Positions 1 through 6,566 of a stretch of 24,226 nt of DNA are shown here, in pieces (the stretch's first letter is position 1; each line of letters begins with the position of its first letter). The translations under genes were made by a program, and so were the position numbers. The notes under the pieces were generated by a model that searched no databases, had not been told where the DNA came from, and saw only the letters and a list, made by a program, of their open reading frames with translations. The stretch is from positions 1 to 24,226 of the forward strand of contig DATJEN010000261.1 in NCBI GenBank assembly GCA_035496575.1, written 5' to 3'. The stretch comes from PALSA-1355 sp035496575 (GTDB lineage: Bacteria; Planctomycetota; Planctomycetia; Pirellulales; PALSA-1355).

Positions 1-1
1 T

Positions 2-310
2 GATTTCCTCCGGCACGTCGTCCCACGTTTTGCCCTGGTGATCGGCCGGCTTGAGATAGTAGTAGATGTCCTGGAAGTTGATTCCGATATTGCCGCCCCA
101 CCGCGGCATGGGCTTGGAGTTGAAGATCTCCAAGCTCTTCAAGCGAAAATCGCGCATCCAGGCCGGCTCGCCCTTCATGTCCGAGATCTGTGCCACGATC
201 TCGGCATCCAGGCCTTTGCGGGCCTTGAAGACATATTTCGACTCGGTGCGAAAATCGTATTTGTTGATTTCGCCGATGTTGTCGTGTTGCGTTACGACGT
301 CGGTAGCCAT
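2..310 (-). CDS. sufB: SufB, Fe-S cluster scaffold subunit (N-terminal part; runs off the window)
   Basis: SufB is the scaffold subunit of the SufBCD complex, on which Fe-S clusters are built in the cytoplasm. Only the first 103 codons lie in the window. The reverse-strand ATG is at 308-310 and the frame is open to the edge. Family hallmarks visible are the early KYDFRTESK segment, the EPAWMRDFRLKSLEIF stretch (residues about 47-62) and the PxPRWGG-type motif that follows. The gene starts 54 bases after the sufC stop on the same strand, so the two are probably cotranscribed. No strong Shine-Dalgarno sequence is seen. The identification is firm because the segment matches SufB rather than its paralogue SufD in both wording and position. 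Confidence 0.93.
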   Translation of the reverse strand, partial: MATDVVTQHDNIGEINKYDFRTESKYVFKARKGLDAEIVAQISDMKGEPAWMRDFRLKSLEIFNSKPMPRWGGNIGINFQDIYYYLKPADHQGKTWDDVPEEI

Positions 311-364
311 TTTCGTTTCGCTTTCGTGTTCGATTCCGCCTGGGAAGCACTGGCCGGCGCTGGG

Positions 365-1195
365 TTAGCGCGAGACCGCGGCTTCCGGTTTTTGATCTTT
401 CATGGCCGCTTCGTCCGCGGCGGCGCTGGGATACGCCGCCCGGATGCGGTCGTAACCCTTCTTGTGCAATTCGACGGCCAATTCGGGGCCGCCGGTTTCG
501 ACAATCCGGCCGCCCAGCATCACGTGCGTGAAGTCGGGCCGGTTGTGCTCGAGCAGGTGCTCGTGGTGCGTGATGATCAGGATGCCCATTTCCGTGCCGC
601 CAATGTCGGCGATGCTCTGGCTTGCGAGTCGCACGGCGTCCACGTCCAGCCCGCTGTCGGTTTCGTCGAGAATGGCGAACTTGGGCCGCAACATGGCGAG
701 CTGCAGGATTTCAGCGCGCTTCATCTCACCGCCCGAAAACCCGTCGTTCACATAGCGACGCGCGAACTCTTTATCCATGCGGAGCTGGTCCATCTTAGCA
801 TTGAGCTCCTTGCGGAACTCGCGCATCGGAATCAGCTCTTCGCCTTCCTTGCGGTCGGGCCGCCGCACGTTGGTGGCGGCATGTCGCAAAAAGTCGGCCA
901 TCTTGACGCCCGGGATCGACATCGGCCGTTGAAATGCCAGGAAGATGCCGGCCCGCGCCCGTTCGTTCGGCTCCATGGCCAACACGTCCAAGTCATTGAG
1001 CGTGATCGAGCCCGAGGTCACCTCGTAGCCGGGATGTCCCATGATGGCATAGCCCAGCGTGCTCTTGCCTGAGCCGTTGGGTCCCATCAAGGCGTGCACT
1101 TCACCGCGGCGAAGCTCGAGGTTCACTCCGCGCAGGATCTCCTTGCCTTCGGAGGTTGCGACGTGCAAGTCGGAAATCTTTAGTGTCTCAGCCAT
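365..1195 (-). CDS. sufC: SufC, Fe-S cluster assembly ATPase
   Basis: SufC is the ABC-type ATPase of the SufBCD Fe-S assembly complex. The 276-aa product has a Walker A GPNGSGKST at 38-46, an ABC signature FSGGEMKR at 153-160, and Walker B plus D-loop ILDETDSGLD at 175-184. The SGGE(M/K)KR form and the ETDSGLD sequence are typical of SufC rather than of transporter ATPases. The open frame runs upstream to 1312, but the family N-terminus (METLKISDLHV-like) begins at the ATG 1193-1195, so I start there. About 20 extra residues rich in Ala, Glu and Lys follow the usual C-terminus. The gene lies 13 bases after the nuoB stop and 54 bases before sufB, suggesting one transcript. Confidence 0.96.
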   Translation of the reverse strand: MAETLKISDLHVATSEGKEILRGVNLELRRGEVHALMGPNGSGKSTLGYAIMGHPGYEVTSGSITLNDLDVLAMEPNERARAGIFLAFQRPMSIPGVKMADFLRHAATNVRRPDRKEGEELIPMREFRKELNAKMDQLRMDKEFARRYVNDGFSGGEMKRAEILQLAMLRPKFAILDETDSGLDVDAVRLASQSIADIGGTEMGILIITHHEHLLEHNRPDFTHVMLGGRIVETGGPELAVELHKKGYDRIRAAYPSAAADEAAMKDQKPEAAVSR

Positions 1196-1208
1196 TTCTA
1201 TTGCGTGG

Positions 1209-1826
1209 TTAGCCCGTGATTTTCTGATGGTCGTAGAGCGGCTCGTCTTCGGTCGCGGCGACGTAACCGGAATGATGCGGAATCGGCAGCTCGTCGTCGA
1301 TCTTGACGCCAAGCTGGCCCAAGCCGCTTTGGCCGGACTGCTTCCACATCTTGTGTCCTTTGATCTTGTCTTGAATGCGCATCAAACCTTCGAGCAGCGC
1401 TTCGGGTCGCGGCGGGCAGCCGGGCACGTACACGTCGACCGGCACTACCAGGTCGACGCCCTTGACCACGTGGTATCCATATTTGAAATACGGTCCGCCC
1501 CCAACCGTGCACGCACCCATCGCGATCACGAACTTGGGATTCGGCATCTGGTTGTAAAGACGACGTACGCGGCTGGCCATCTTGTAGGTCACCGTGCCGG
1601 CCACGATCATCAGGTCAGCCTGGCGAGGGCTGGCGCGAAACGCGCCCGCGCCGAAGCGATCGATGTCAAAACGGCTGGCGCCGGTGGCCATCATTTCGAT
1701 CGCGCAACAGGCGAGTCCAAAGGTCATGGGCCAGATGCTCGACTGGCGGGCCCAGTTGATGCCCTGTTCCACGGTGGTCGTGATGACCCCTTCTTCGAAT
1801 CGTCCTTCAATCCACGGTTGTGTCAT
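1209..1826 (-). CDS. nuoB: NADH-quinone oxidoreductase subunit B (NuoB family)
   Basis: NuoB carries the terminal [4Fe-4S] cluster N2 of respiratory complex I, next to the quinone site at the membrane surface. The 205-aa product has all four ligand cysteines in the family pattern: GLACC (Cys40, Cys41), GACT (Cys106) and VPGCPPRP (Cys137). The long C-terminal tail is typical of bacterial NuoB. Its location is odd: no other nuo gene is visible, and it sits between a SufR-type regulator and sufC, with only 13 bases to sufC. It may be the only nuoB, displaced from the nuo operon, or an extra copy. The sequence cannot tell which. A candidate promoter and dyad lie 60-90 bases upstream. Confidence 0.95.
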   Translation of the reverse strand: MTQPWIEGRFEEGVITTTVEQGINWARQSSIWPMTFGLACCAIEMMATGASRFDIDRFGAGAFRASPRQADLMIVAGTVTYKMASRVRRLYNQMPNPKFVIAMGACTVGGGPYFKYGYHVVKGVDLVVPVDVYVPGCPPRPEALLEGLMRIQDKIKGHKMWKQSGQSGLGQLGVKIDDELPIPHHSGYVAATEDEPLYDHQKITG

Positions 1827-1888
1827 GGCCCCAATTCCGCAGTGTGTGTTGTCTGGCGGGAGCTCTCCCGAAATTGGACAAACTGCTT

Positions 1889-1908
1889 AATCTACCGCCC
1901 AGTTGATT
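1889..1908 (-). promoter_or_regulatory. Candidate operator dyad over the nuoB-sufCB promoter
   Basis: An inverted repeat with two 7-base arms and a 6-base spacer (AATCTAC-N6-GTTGATT on the plus strand) matches at 6 of 7 arm positions. Read on the minus strand, the core is CAAC-N6-GTAG, one base from the CAAC-N6-GTTG operator reported for cyanobacterial SufR. It overlaps the candidate -10 element of the nuoB promoter, where a repressor would act. The gene immediately upstream encodes a SufR-like protein. The dyad is directly visible; its function is inferred. Confidence 0.5.
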
Positions 1909-1917
1909 TGTTTTGAA
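1889..1917 (-). promoter_or_regulatory. Candidate sigma70-type promoter for nuoB-sufC-sufB
   Basis: On the minus strand TTCAAA (1917-1912) and TAGATT (1894-1889) are separated by 17 bases. Each matches the consensus hexamer at four of six positions. Transcription would begin near 1882, leaving an untranslated leader of about 55 bases before the nuoB ATG at 1826. The match is modest, but the position and the overlapping dyad support it. Confidence 0.4.
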
Positions 1918-1951
1918 GTCGCCCGTTATGGGTCGCCCCACCGTAAACGTT

Positions 1952-2581
1952 TCAGTTGAGTGCGCCGGCCGCTTCGAAACGGCAGCATGAATCGCCGTCG
2001 AGCCGGCATTCCGAAAGTCGTAGGCTGCTGCCCACCATTTCCGAAAGCATCATCCGCTCCACGGCACAAATCCCGCGGTCCTGCTCGGCCAAGCCCGGAT
2101 AAGGGCACGTTCGCGCGCGCAGCACGGGCAGCGGATTCGACGGTTCGAACTCAATCGGCACGTCGCGGCGCTCGAACAACCGCGAAACGCTTTGCATCTT
2201 CTCGGCTACAGTCGCACCCTCGATCTCGTTTGCGTATAGGCCCACCAAGGTCGTGGCCAGCCGCTGCAACAGGCCGCGACGAACCTGGGGATCCTCGATC
2301 GAACGGATCTCGCGCCACAGGGCGATCGCCAGATCGGCAAAATTGGCCCCGGATTGGCGGCGCCCTTTCTCAGTGAGGGCGTACCGATGACTGGGGCGGC
2401 CCCGGCCCGCCCTGGAGAGGGCCCGTTCCACCAATCCCCGTTCGGTCAAACGAGCGAGTCGCTGACGAACGGCGGTGGGAGTGACCCCCATCGCCTGTGA
2501 CAGCGCAGAAATGCTTAGCGGGCCTGCACTTCTGAGCAGGTCCAGCATCCCGACATCCGAGCTTTCAGCCACGTGTTCCAT
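1952..2581 (-). CDS. sufR: SufR-like winged-helix repressor with C-terminal cysteine cluster
   Basis: This is a predicted DNA-binding regulator that probably senses Fe-S status. From the ATG at 2581 the product has 209 aa. A winged helix-turn-helix occupies about residues 10-75 (SISALSQAMGVTPTAVRQRL, then the wing RGRPSHRYALTEKG). The C-terminal part has the pattern C-X12-C-X19-C-X6-C-C within the last 60 residues, resembling the cluster-binding region of SufR proteins. The open frame starts further upstream at a GTG (2611), but that codon would lie before the predicted transcription start, so the ATG is preferred. It is first in a minus-strand run sufR-nuoB-sufC-sufB. The alternative is another ArsR/DeoR-like sensor, but the neighbours favour SufR. 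Confidence 0.85.
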   Translation of the reverse strand: MEHVAESSDVGMLDLLRSAGPLSISALSQAMGVTPTAVRQRLARLTERGLVERALSRAGRGRPSHRYALTEKGRRQSGANFADLAIALWREIRSIEDPQVRRGLLQRLATTLVGLYANEIEGATVAEKMQSVSRLFERRDVPIEFEPSNPLPVLRARTCPYPGLAEQDRGICAVERMMLSEMVGSSLRLSECRLDGDSCCRFEAAGALN

Positions 2582-2595
2582 TGCCCGACCCAAGC

Positions 2596-2616
2596 GGATT
2601 GCTTCCAACACAATCC
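2596..2616. promoter_or_regulatory. Perfect 6-base inverted repeat at the sufR start region
   Basis: GGATTG (2596-2601) and CAATCC (2611-2616) form a perfect inverted repeat with a 9-base spacer. It covers the candidate -10 element and transcription start of the sufR-like gene, so it is placed where an autoregulatory operator could lie. The arms are not the same as those of the dyad at 1889-1908, so one shared binding protein is not established. Confidence 0.3.
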
Positions 2617-2640
2617 TAGCCGGTGGGCTGTTTTTGACAA
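2613..2640 (-). promoter_or_regulatory. Candidate promoter of the sufR-like gene
   Basis: On the minus strand TTGTCA (2640-2635, five of six consensus bases) is followed after 16 bases by TAGGAT (2618-2613, four of six). The start of transcription would be near 2606, about 25 bases before the ATG at 2581. This also argues against using the upstream GTG at 2611 as start codon. Confidence 0.45.
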
Positions 2641-2675
2641 CCCTATATGCGAAAAATCTGGGCAGTTCAGGCTAA

Positions 2676-3722
2676 TCAGGCCCGAGGAAAGTAGGCCTCA
2701 ACGATCGCGCGGAATTCGCCACGGGTCGCCGCATGCGAAACCCGGGTTCGAAACTCGCGCGCCCCCTGTCGCCCCTGGGCATAGCAACAGGCGTACTTTC
2801 GCATCAGGATCGTGCCCTTGTGCTCCCCAAAGCGGTGGCAAACCAGCTCATAGTGGTGCAGCATCAGCTCCCGCTCTTCGGTCAGGGTCGGGCTGGGGGG
2901 GATCGGCTCGCCGCGGAGCGCCGCCTGCACCTGGCGAAACAGCCAGGGCCGGTTGAGGGCGGCTCGAGCGATCATGACGCCATCGACCGGGTAGTTCTCG
3001 AAGGCGGCCAGCACCGCTTCGACGGATGCCAGGTCGCCATTTCCGATCAGCGGGATGCGGCGCAAGTGTGGCTTGATTTCGGCGATGCGGTCCCAGTCGG
3101 CCGAACCGGAAAAAAAGTCTGCCGCCGTGCGGCCATGCACCGTGAGCGCCGCGCCGCCCGCATCTTCGACGGTCCGCGCGACCTCGATCGCATTGATGCT
3201 GGTTCGCGAGCAACCCAGACGGATCTTTGCGGTGACCGGGGTGGGAGCGCATGCCCTGGCGACGCGCTCGACAATTGCGCCCACGCGATCGGGAAAGCGC
3301 AGCAGGTACGATCCGCTGTGCGCTTTTTCAGTGACCTGTTTGACCGGGCAGCCGAAGTTGATGTCGACCACGCTGACTTTGAACTCGTGCGCGAGCTTCG
3401 CGCCGACTTCCGCCAAGGTGGCGGGGTCGTTATCCCAGATTTGCACCGCCAGCGGCCGCGCCTCTTCTTTTACGCCCCACAAGCGGTCGGGCAGCTCGTC
3501 CTCTTCGCGCTCGAGCCACAGAAAGCCCTTTGCGTGCACCATCTCGGTGGCCTGCAGCCCTGCGCCGCCGAACTCGCGCACGATTTGCCGGAACGCAAAA
3601 TTCGTGAAGCCCGCCATGGGCGCTTGGAGCACGGGCGGGTCGACCACCAGCGCGCCGATCTTCAGCGGCCGAACTTCGGCCAGCGGACGGGCGGGAGTTT
3701 GATTCTCTGCGACGGTCGCCAT
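2676..3722 (-). CDS. dus: tRNA-dihydrouridine synthase (first of two)
   Basis: Dus enzymes are FMN-dependent and reduce uridine to 5,6-dihydrouridine in the tRNA D-loop. The 348-aa TIM-barrel product shows the FMN-site start QAPMAGFTNFAFR (about residues 33-45), the conserved cysteine in INFGCPVKQV (Cys125), the HGRTA segment, and the glycine-rich phosphate region GNGDLASVEA followed by GVMIARAAL. The C-terminal helical domain (residues about 260-348) is present. The frame extends two codons further to a TTG, but the ATG at 3720-3722 fits better. The upstream duplicated coiled-coil gene ends 14 bases before it. A second, quite different Dus is encoded at 11750-12814. I do not assign a DusA/B/C subtype, although the GCPVK form is nearest to DusB. 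Confidence 0.93.
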   Translation of the reverse strand: MATVAENQTPARPLAEVRPLKIGALVVDPPVLQAPMAGFTNFAFRQIVREFGGAGLQATEMVHAKGFLWLEREEDELPDRLWGVKEEARPLAVQIWDNDPATLAEVGAKLAHEFKVSVVDINFGCPVKQVTEKAHSGSYLLRFPDRVGAIVERVARACAPTPVTAKIRLGCSRTSINAIEVARTVEDAGGAALTVHGRTAADFFSGSADWDRIAEIKPHLRRIPLIGNGDLASVEAVLAAFENYPVDGVMIARAALNRPWLFRQVQAALRGEPIPPSPTLTEERELMLHHYELVCHRFGEHKGTILMRKYACCYAQGRQGAREFRTRVSHAATRGEFRAIVEAYFPRA

Positions 3723-3736
3723 CGGCAATGCTCGCG

Positions 3737-5692
3737 CTACGTGTCTCGCCGCGTGCTCCGCGGGACGACCAATTTGCGCACGAGCTCGTCGCTCGGTAAC
3801 GGATCTGGCCAGGCAACGAGCACGTAATGGGCAATTGCCACATTGTACTCGGTCAGATCGTGCAGAAAGGCCATCGTTTCGGCATTCTGCCGCTCAATCG
3901 CGCTGAGCAACACGTCCAGCGCCGCGGGCGTGTCGTTTTGTCCCGCGCCGGGTGGCGGCGTCTGGGCCGCGCGCGCTTCGCTCACCAACTGCGCGCGGTC
4001 CACGTCCGCGCGAATGAGCGCATCGGCCCGCTCCTCGAGCTTTTCGTGTTCCAGCCGAACGCGTTCGCCCCAATAGCGCGCGGGCGTAGTGGCGCGGCGG
4101 CTGACGTCAACGATGTATCGGCCCGACTGCGGCGCGGTGGAGGGCACGAGCCACGGTTCGTCCAAGCGGCGGCCGGCGGCCTGAGTGAGCTCGAACTCCG
4201 CCGCCAACAGTTGCGCGTGCGCGTCATATGTAGCGGCACGCGCAGCGCGGCGCGCGGCCTGCAAGCGAACACCCAGCTCCGGCCGCGCCCGCTTTTCGAT
4301 CGCGATCACGGGGAGCGCACTGAGCTGTTCCACCTGGTCGACCAGCGCCTGATAACGTGCCGCGCGCTCGCGGGCCCGCCAATACGCGCGGATGAGGCCC
4401 AATCGCCGCGACGCATCGACCGACCGCAAACACTCGGCCAGCGTAGCGCCATTGCCGCTATCCGGCGGCAGGTTGCGGTCCCAATGCAGCAGGTTGCCCA
4501 GCTTCTGCACGCGCTGCGGCGACTCGACCTGCAACAGCGCCTGATACAGGCCCACGTCGTCGTTCGCGGCATACAGGGCAGTTTGCTCGACAGGAATCTC
4601 GTCTTGCAGATCGCGTGATGCGAGGCTCGCGCGAGCGGAGTTGAATCCGCGATAGCCCGACCGGTTTGGGCCGTTTCGCGCCGGCCGCGAAGTCTTGATA
4701 AGCATGGAAACCAGCGTGGCGCCGTTCGTGCCCGGAGGAGCGACGGCGAAGGCGTATTCGGCGATTTCCTGGTTGTAGGCGCGAACGTTGTTCAAAAATG
4801 CCTGCCGCTCGCGCCTGAGCTGATCGAGGGCCGACAACAACGTCACCAGCCCGCTGCCGTGCTGCTTGAACTCTTCGCCGCTCGATTCAACCGCATCCAG
4901 CCCGGCCAGAATCGCCGCCGCGTGCGCTTCGATTGCCTTGCGGCGCACGGGCAGCGTGCGATGCACGAGCCTTAGCCGTGGCGCGGGCGCTTGGCTGGCA
5001 AAGATGGTTTCGTATTGCGTGTTGTAATCGCCGACGTGCGGGCGGTCGCTCGCCAGCGGCGGCGCTTGCTCGCCGCGACGCGGCATCAGATCGGATAGCT
5101 CATCTTGAGCCTGAGATACGGCTAGCTGGGCATCGCGCATGTTGGCCCGCGCCGATGCGCGCGCGCTCAAAAGCGCCGGCTGATCGGTATGCGCTTGGGT
5201 GTAACTGGCCAGCAAGTCGCGATCATTGCGGAGCCAGTTGTAATCGGCTTGCGCGAGACACAATCGCCAATAGGCCTGCGCGATCTTTAGCTGCTGCGCG
5301 CGTTCGGTCGTGCCGGCCAAAGCGGATTGCAACGAAAGCGGAGTTCCCGTCACGGCTCCGCCGCGCAACGTCTCTAGCGCTTCGATCAACAAGTCAGGCG
5401 GGCGAATTCGCGGCCGCGCCGGCTCGGCATCGCCTCGTTCCGCTTCCGGCTCGGCAGGCGGTTGATGCTCGCGACGCGGCGCATGCTGCGCGGGTTCCTC
5501 GTTCGTGTGCAAAGCCGGTTGCTGCGGGTTATCCACGTGCCGCGCGGGCTGAGCGTGCGCATCGGCGGGCTCGTCTTCGAAGTCGGCGGCCGGCGCTTTG
5601 TGAATCGGCCGCAGGTGCGGCTCGTTTTGTTCCCCCTCGGCAGGCTGCTGCGCCCACAAACAGGTGACGATGGCGATCGCGGCAAAGTTCAT
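3737..5692 (-). CDS. Exported TolC-like coiled-coil protein built from two copies of one module
   Basis: I do not know a named function. The 651-aa product begins with a short hydrophobic segment (MNFAAIAIVTCLWA) that looks like an export signal, cut near residue 14. A low-complexity Pro/Glu/Ala/His-rich linker follows to about residue 100. Two related modules then occupy about 117-334 and 415-644. Each begins with a helix containing AYWR (140-143 and 436-439) and ends with an F(L)xxxxxYNxxIAxY motif (299-313 and 609-623). Helices rich in Ala, Arg, Gln and Glu, and the AYW and YNxxIAEYA motifs, recall outer-membrane efflux (TolC-type) proteins of planctomycetes. A Shine-Dalgarno AGGGAG lies 8 bases before the ATG. 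The gene precedes a dus gene by 14 bases. Envelope location is inferred. Confidence 0.75.
   Translation of the reverse strand: MNFAAIAIVTCLWAQQPAEGEQNEPHLRPIHKAPAADFEDEPADAHAQPARHVDNPQQPALHTNEEPAQHAPRREHQPPAEPEAERGDAEPARPRIRPPDLLIEALETLRGGAVTGTPLSLQSALAGTTERAQQLKIAQAYWRLCLAQADYNWLRNDRDLLASYTQAHTDQPALLSARASARANMRDAQLAVSQAQDELSDLMPRRGEQAPPLASDRPHVGDYNTQYETIFASQAPAPRLRLVHRTLPVRRKAIEAHAAAILAGLDAVESSGEEFKQHGSGLVTLLSALDQLRRERQAFLNNVRAYNQEIAEYAFAVAPPGTNGATLVSMLIKTSRPARNGPNRSGYRGFNSARASLASRDLQDEIPVEQTALYAANDDVGLYQALLQVESPQRVQKLGNLLHWDRNLPPDSGNGATLAECLRSVDASRRLGLIRAYWRARERAARYQALVDQVEQLSALPVIAIEKRARPELGVRLQAARRAARAATYDAHAQLLAAEFELTQAAGRRLDEPWLVPSTAPQSGRYIVDVSRRATTPARYWGERVRLEHEKLEERADALIRADVDRAQLVSEARAAQTPPPGAGQNDTPAALDVLLSAIERQNAETMAFLHDLTEYNVAIAHYVLVAWPDPLPSDELVRKLVVPRSTRRDT
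3761..4450 (-). repeat. Second module of the duplicated coiled-coil protein (residues 415-644)
   Basis: This protein-level repeat aligns over its whole length with residues 117-334 of the same protein. Anchors are LIRAYWRARERAARYQ against IAQAYWRLCLAQADYN, and FLHDLTEYNVAIAHY against FLNNVRAYNQEIAEY. The DNA has diverged, so the duplication is old. Confidence 0.75.
4691..5344 (-). repeat. First module of the duplicated coiled-coil protein (residues 117-334)
   Basis: This is the partner of the module at 3761-4450. It is separated from it by about 80 residues (335-414) that contain an Arg/Asn/Gly-rich stretch and a short helical segment with no evident repeat partner. Confidence 0.75.
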
Positions 5693-5838
5693 TTGTGACG
5701 CTCCCTGAAGGGGTGATCCGTACTTGCGATATCGCCTGCGCCCTTAAACCTGACACGAAGCGCGAATTGCGTCAATCTGAGCTCACGCACGCTTGAAAAA
5801 CACACGCGAACGGTCGCCGGGCGGAAATGCTGGGCAGG

Positions 5839-6528
5839 CTACCGCTGGCCCTGATGCCGCAGCACGAAGAGCTGTTTGACCAGGTAGGGCTCGCCGCCTG
5901 CCGGCCACGACAGGCCGCTTAAAACGCGCACCAGGTCTTCGTTGACCAGGCCATCGACGGCAGCCTGCACCTCGGCCGTTTCCGCGTCGCGCGAGGCCAT
6001 GATGTAAATGGATCGCAGAGTATAGCGCTCGGGCTCATCCCAGCGGCTGATCACCTCCCGCAACCCCTCGAACAACGAGCGATAAAACGGACTGCCCGAG
6101 CGCAACTCGGGCGGAATCGCGCCGCGGATGCCAATCCGGCCTGGGAAGATGTCCCAGCCGGCGAGCCGCTGCGGCTCGGAGGCGGCGCGCCGCTTCTGCA
6201 AGGGTGCGCCCAGCGCGGCCAGCAGGGGCGCGGCGGCCAGCAGGTGCCATTCGAAGATTGCCTCGCGCAGCGCGGTCGCCCGGTCGCTCCCGACGCCCAG
6301 GGTGCCCACTCGAAAGCGATCGCCGTCGTCGCCGTCCAAGTGAATTTGCACGTCCAGCGGCGCAAGCGTGTGCTCTCCCTGCACCACGAAGTCTTCAAAG
6401 CCAATCGAGAGACCAATGCGGTGGGAATCGACGAGCAACTCACCATCGTCGAGCGTGTAGGGCACCCGGGCCTCATCCAGGTGGTGAGTCAGAGCAGCCA
6501 AAGCAGCCTGATAGAAATCGTCGATCAT
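5839..6528 (-). CDS. Uncharacterised cytoplasmic protein, possibly DUF6348-like
   Basis: I do not recognise a function. From the ATG at 6526-6528 the product has 229 aa, with no signal peptide or membrane segment. The middle (about residues 55-105) alternates beta-type and helical segments: LDVQIHLDGDDGDRFRVGTL, then an Ala-rich helix ending in FEWHLLAAAPLLAAL. This recalls the DUF6348 pattern, but I hold that loosely. The C-terminal part contains aromatic and charged segments (PFYRSLFEGLREVI) and a QLFVLRHQ end. A GTG at 6567 would extend the protein by 13 residues and overlap the SecA stop codon by one base. An AGGAG lies about 15 bases before the ATG, rather far. The gene directly follows the short secA and is probably cotranscribed with it. 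Confidence 0.6.
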   Translation of the reverse strand: MIDDFYQAALAALTHHLDEARVPYTLDDGELLVDSHRIGLSIGFEDFVVQGEHTLAPLDVQIHLDGDDGDRFRVGTLGVGSDRATALREAIFEWHLLAAAPLLAALGAPLQKRRAASEPQRLAGWDIFPGRIGIRGAIPPELRSGSPFYRSLFEGLREVISRWDEPERYTLRSIYIMASRDAETAEVQAAVDGLVNEDLVRVLSGLSWPAGGEPYLVKQLFVLRHQGQR

Positions 6529-6566
6529 CGGAGACGATGCAATCTCCTCTCGCGCTTGGCACGGCA

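Noticed and set aside
38..1072. Long plus-strand open frame of 344 codons
   Set aside because: It lies antisense to sufB and sufC, whose motifs are certain. High GC content produces long open frames opposite real genes.
2740..2760. tRNA-like GGGTTCGAAACTC string (T-arm look-alike)
   Set aside because: It lies within the dus coding sequence and no acceptor or anticodon stem can be formed around it.
2733..3827. Plus-strand open frame of 364 codons
   Set aside because: It is the complement of the first dus gene, with an unlikely composition and no recognisable motif.
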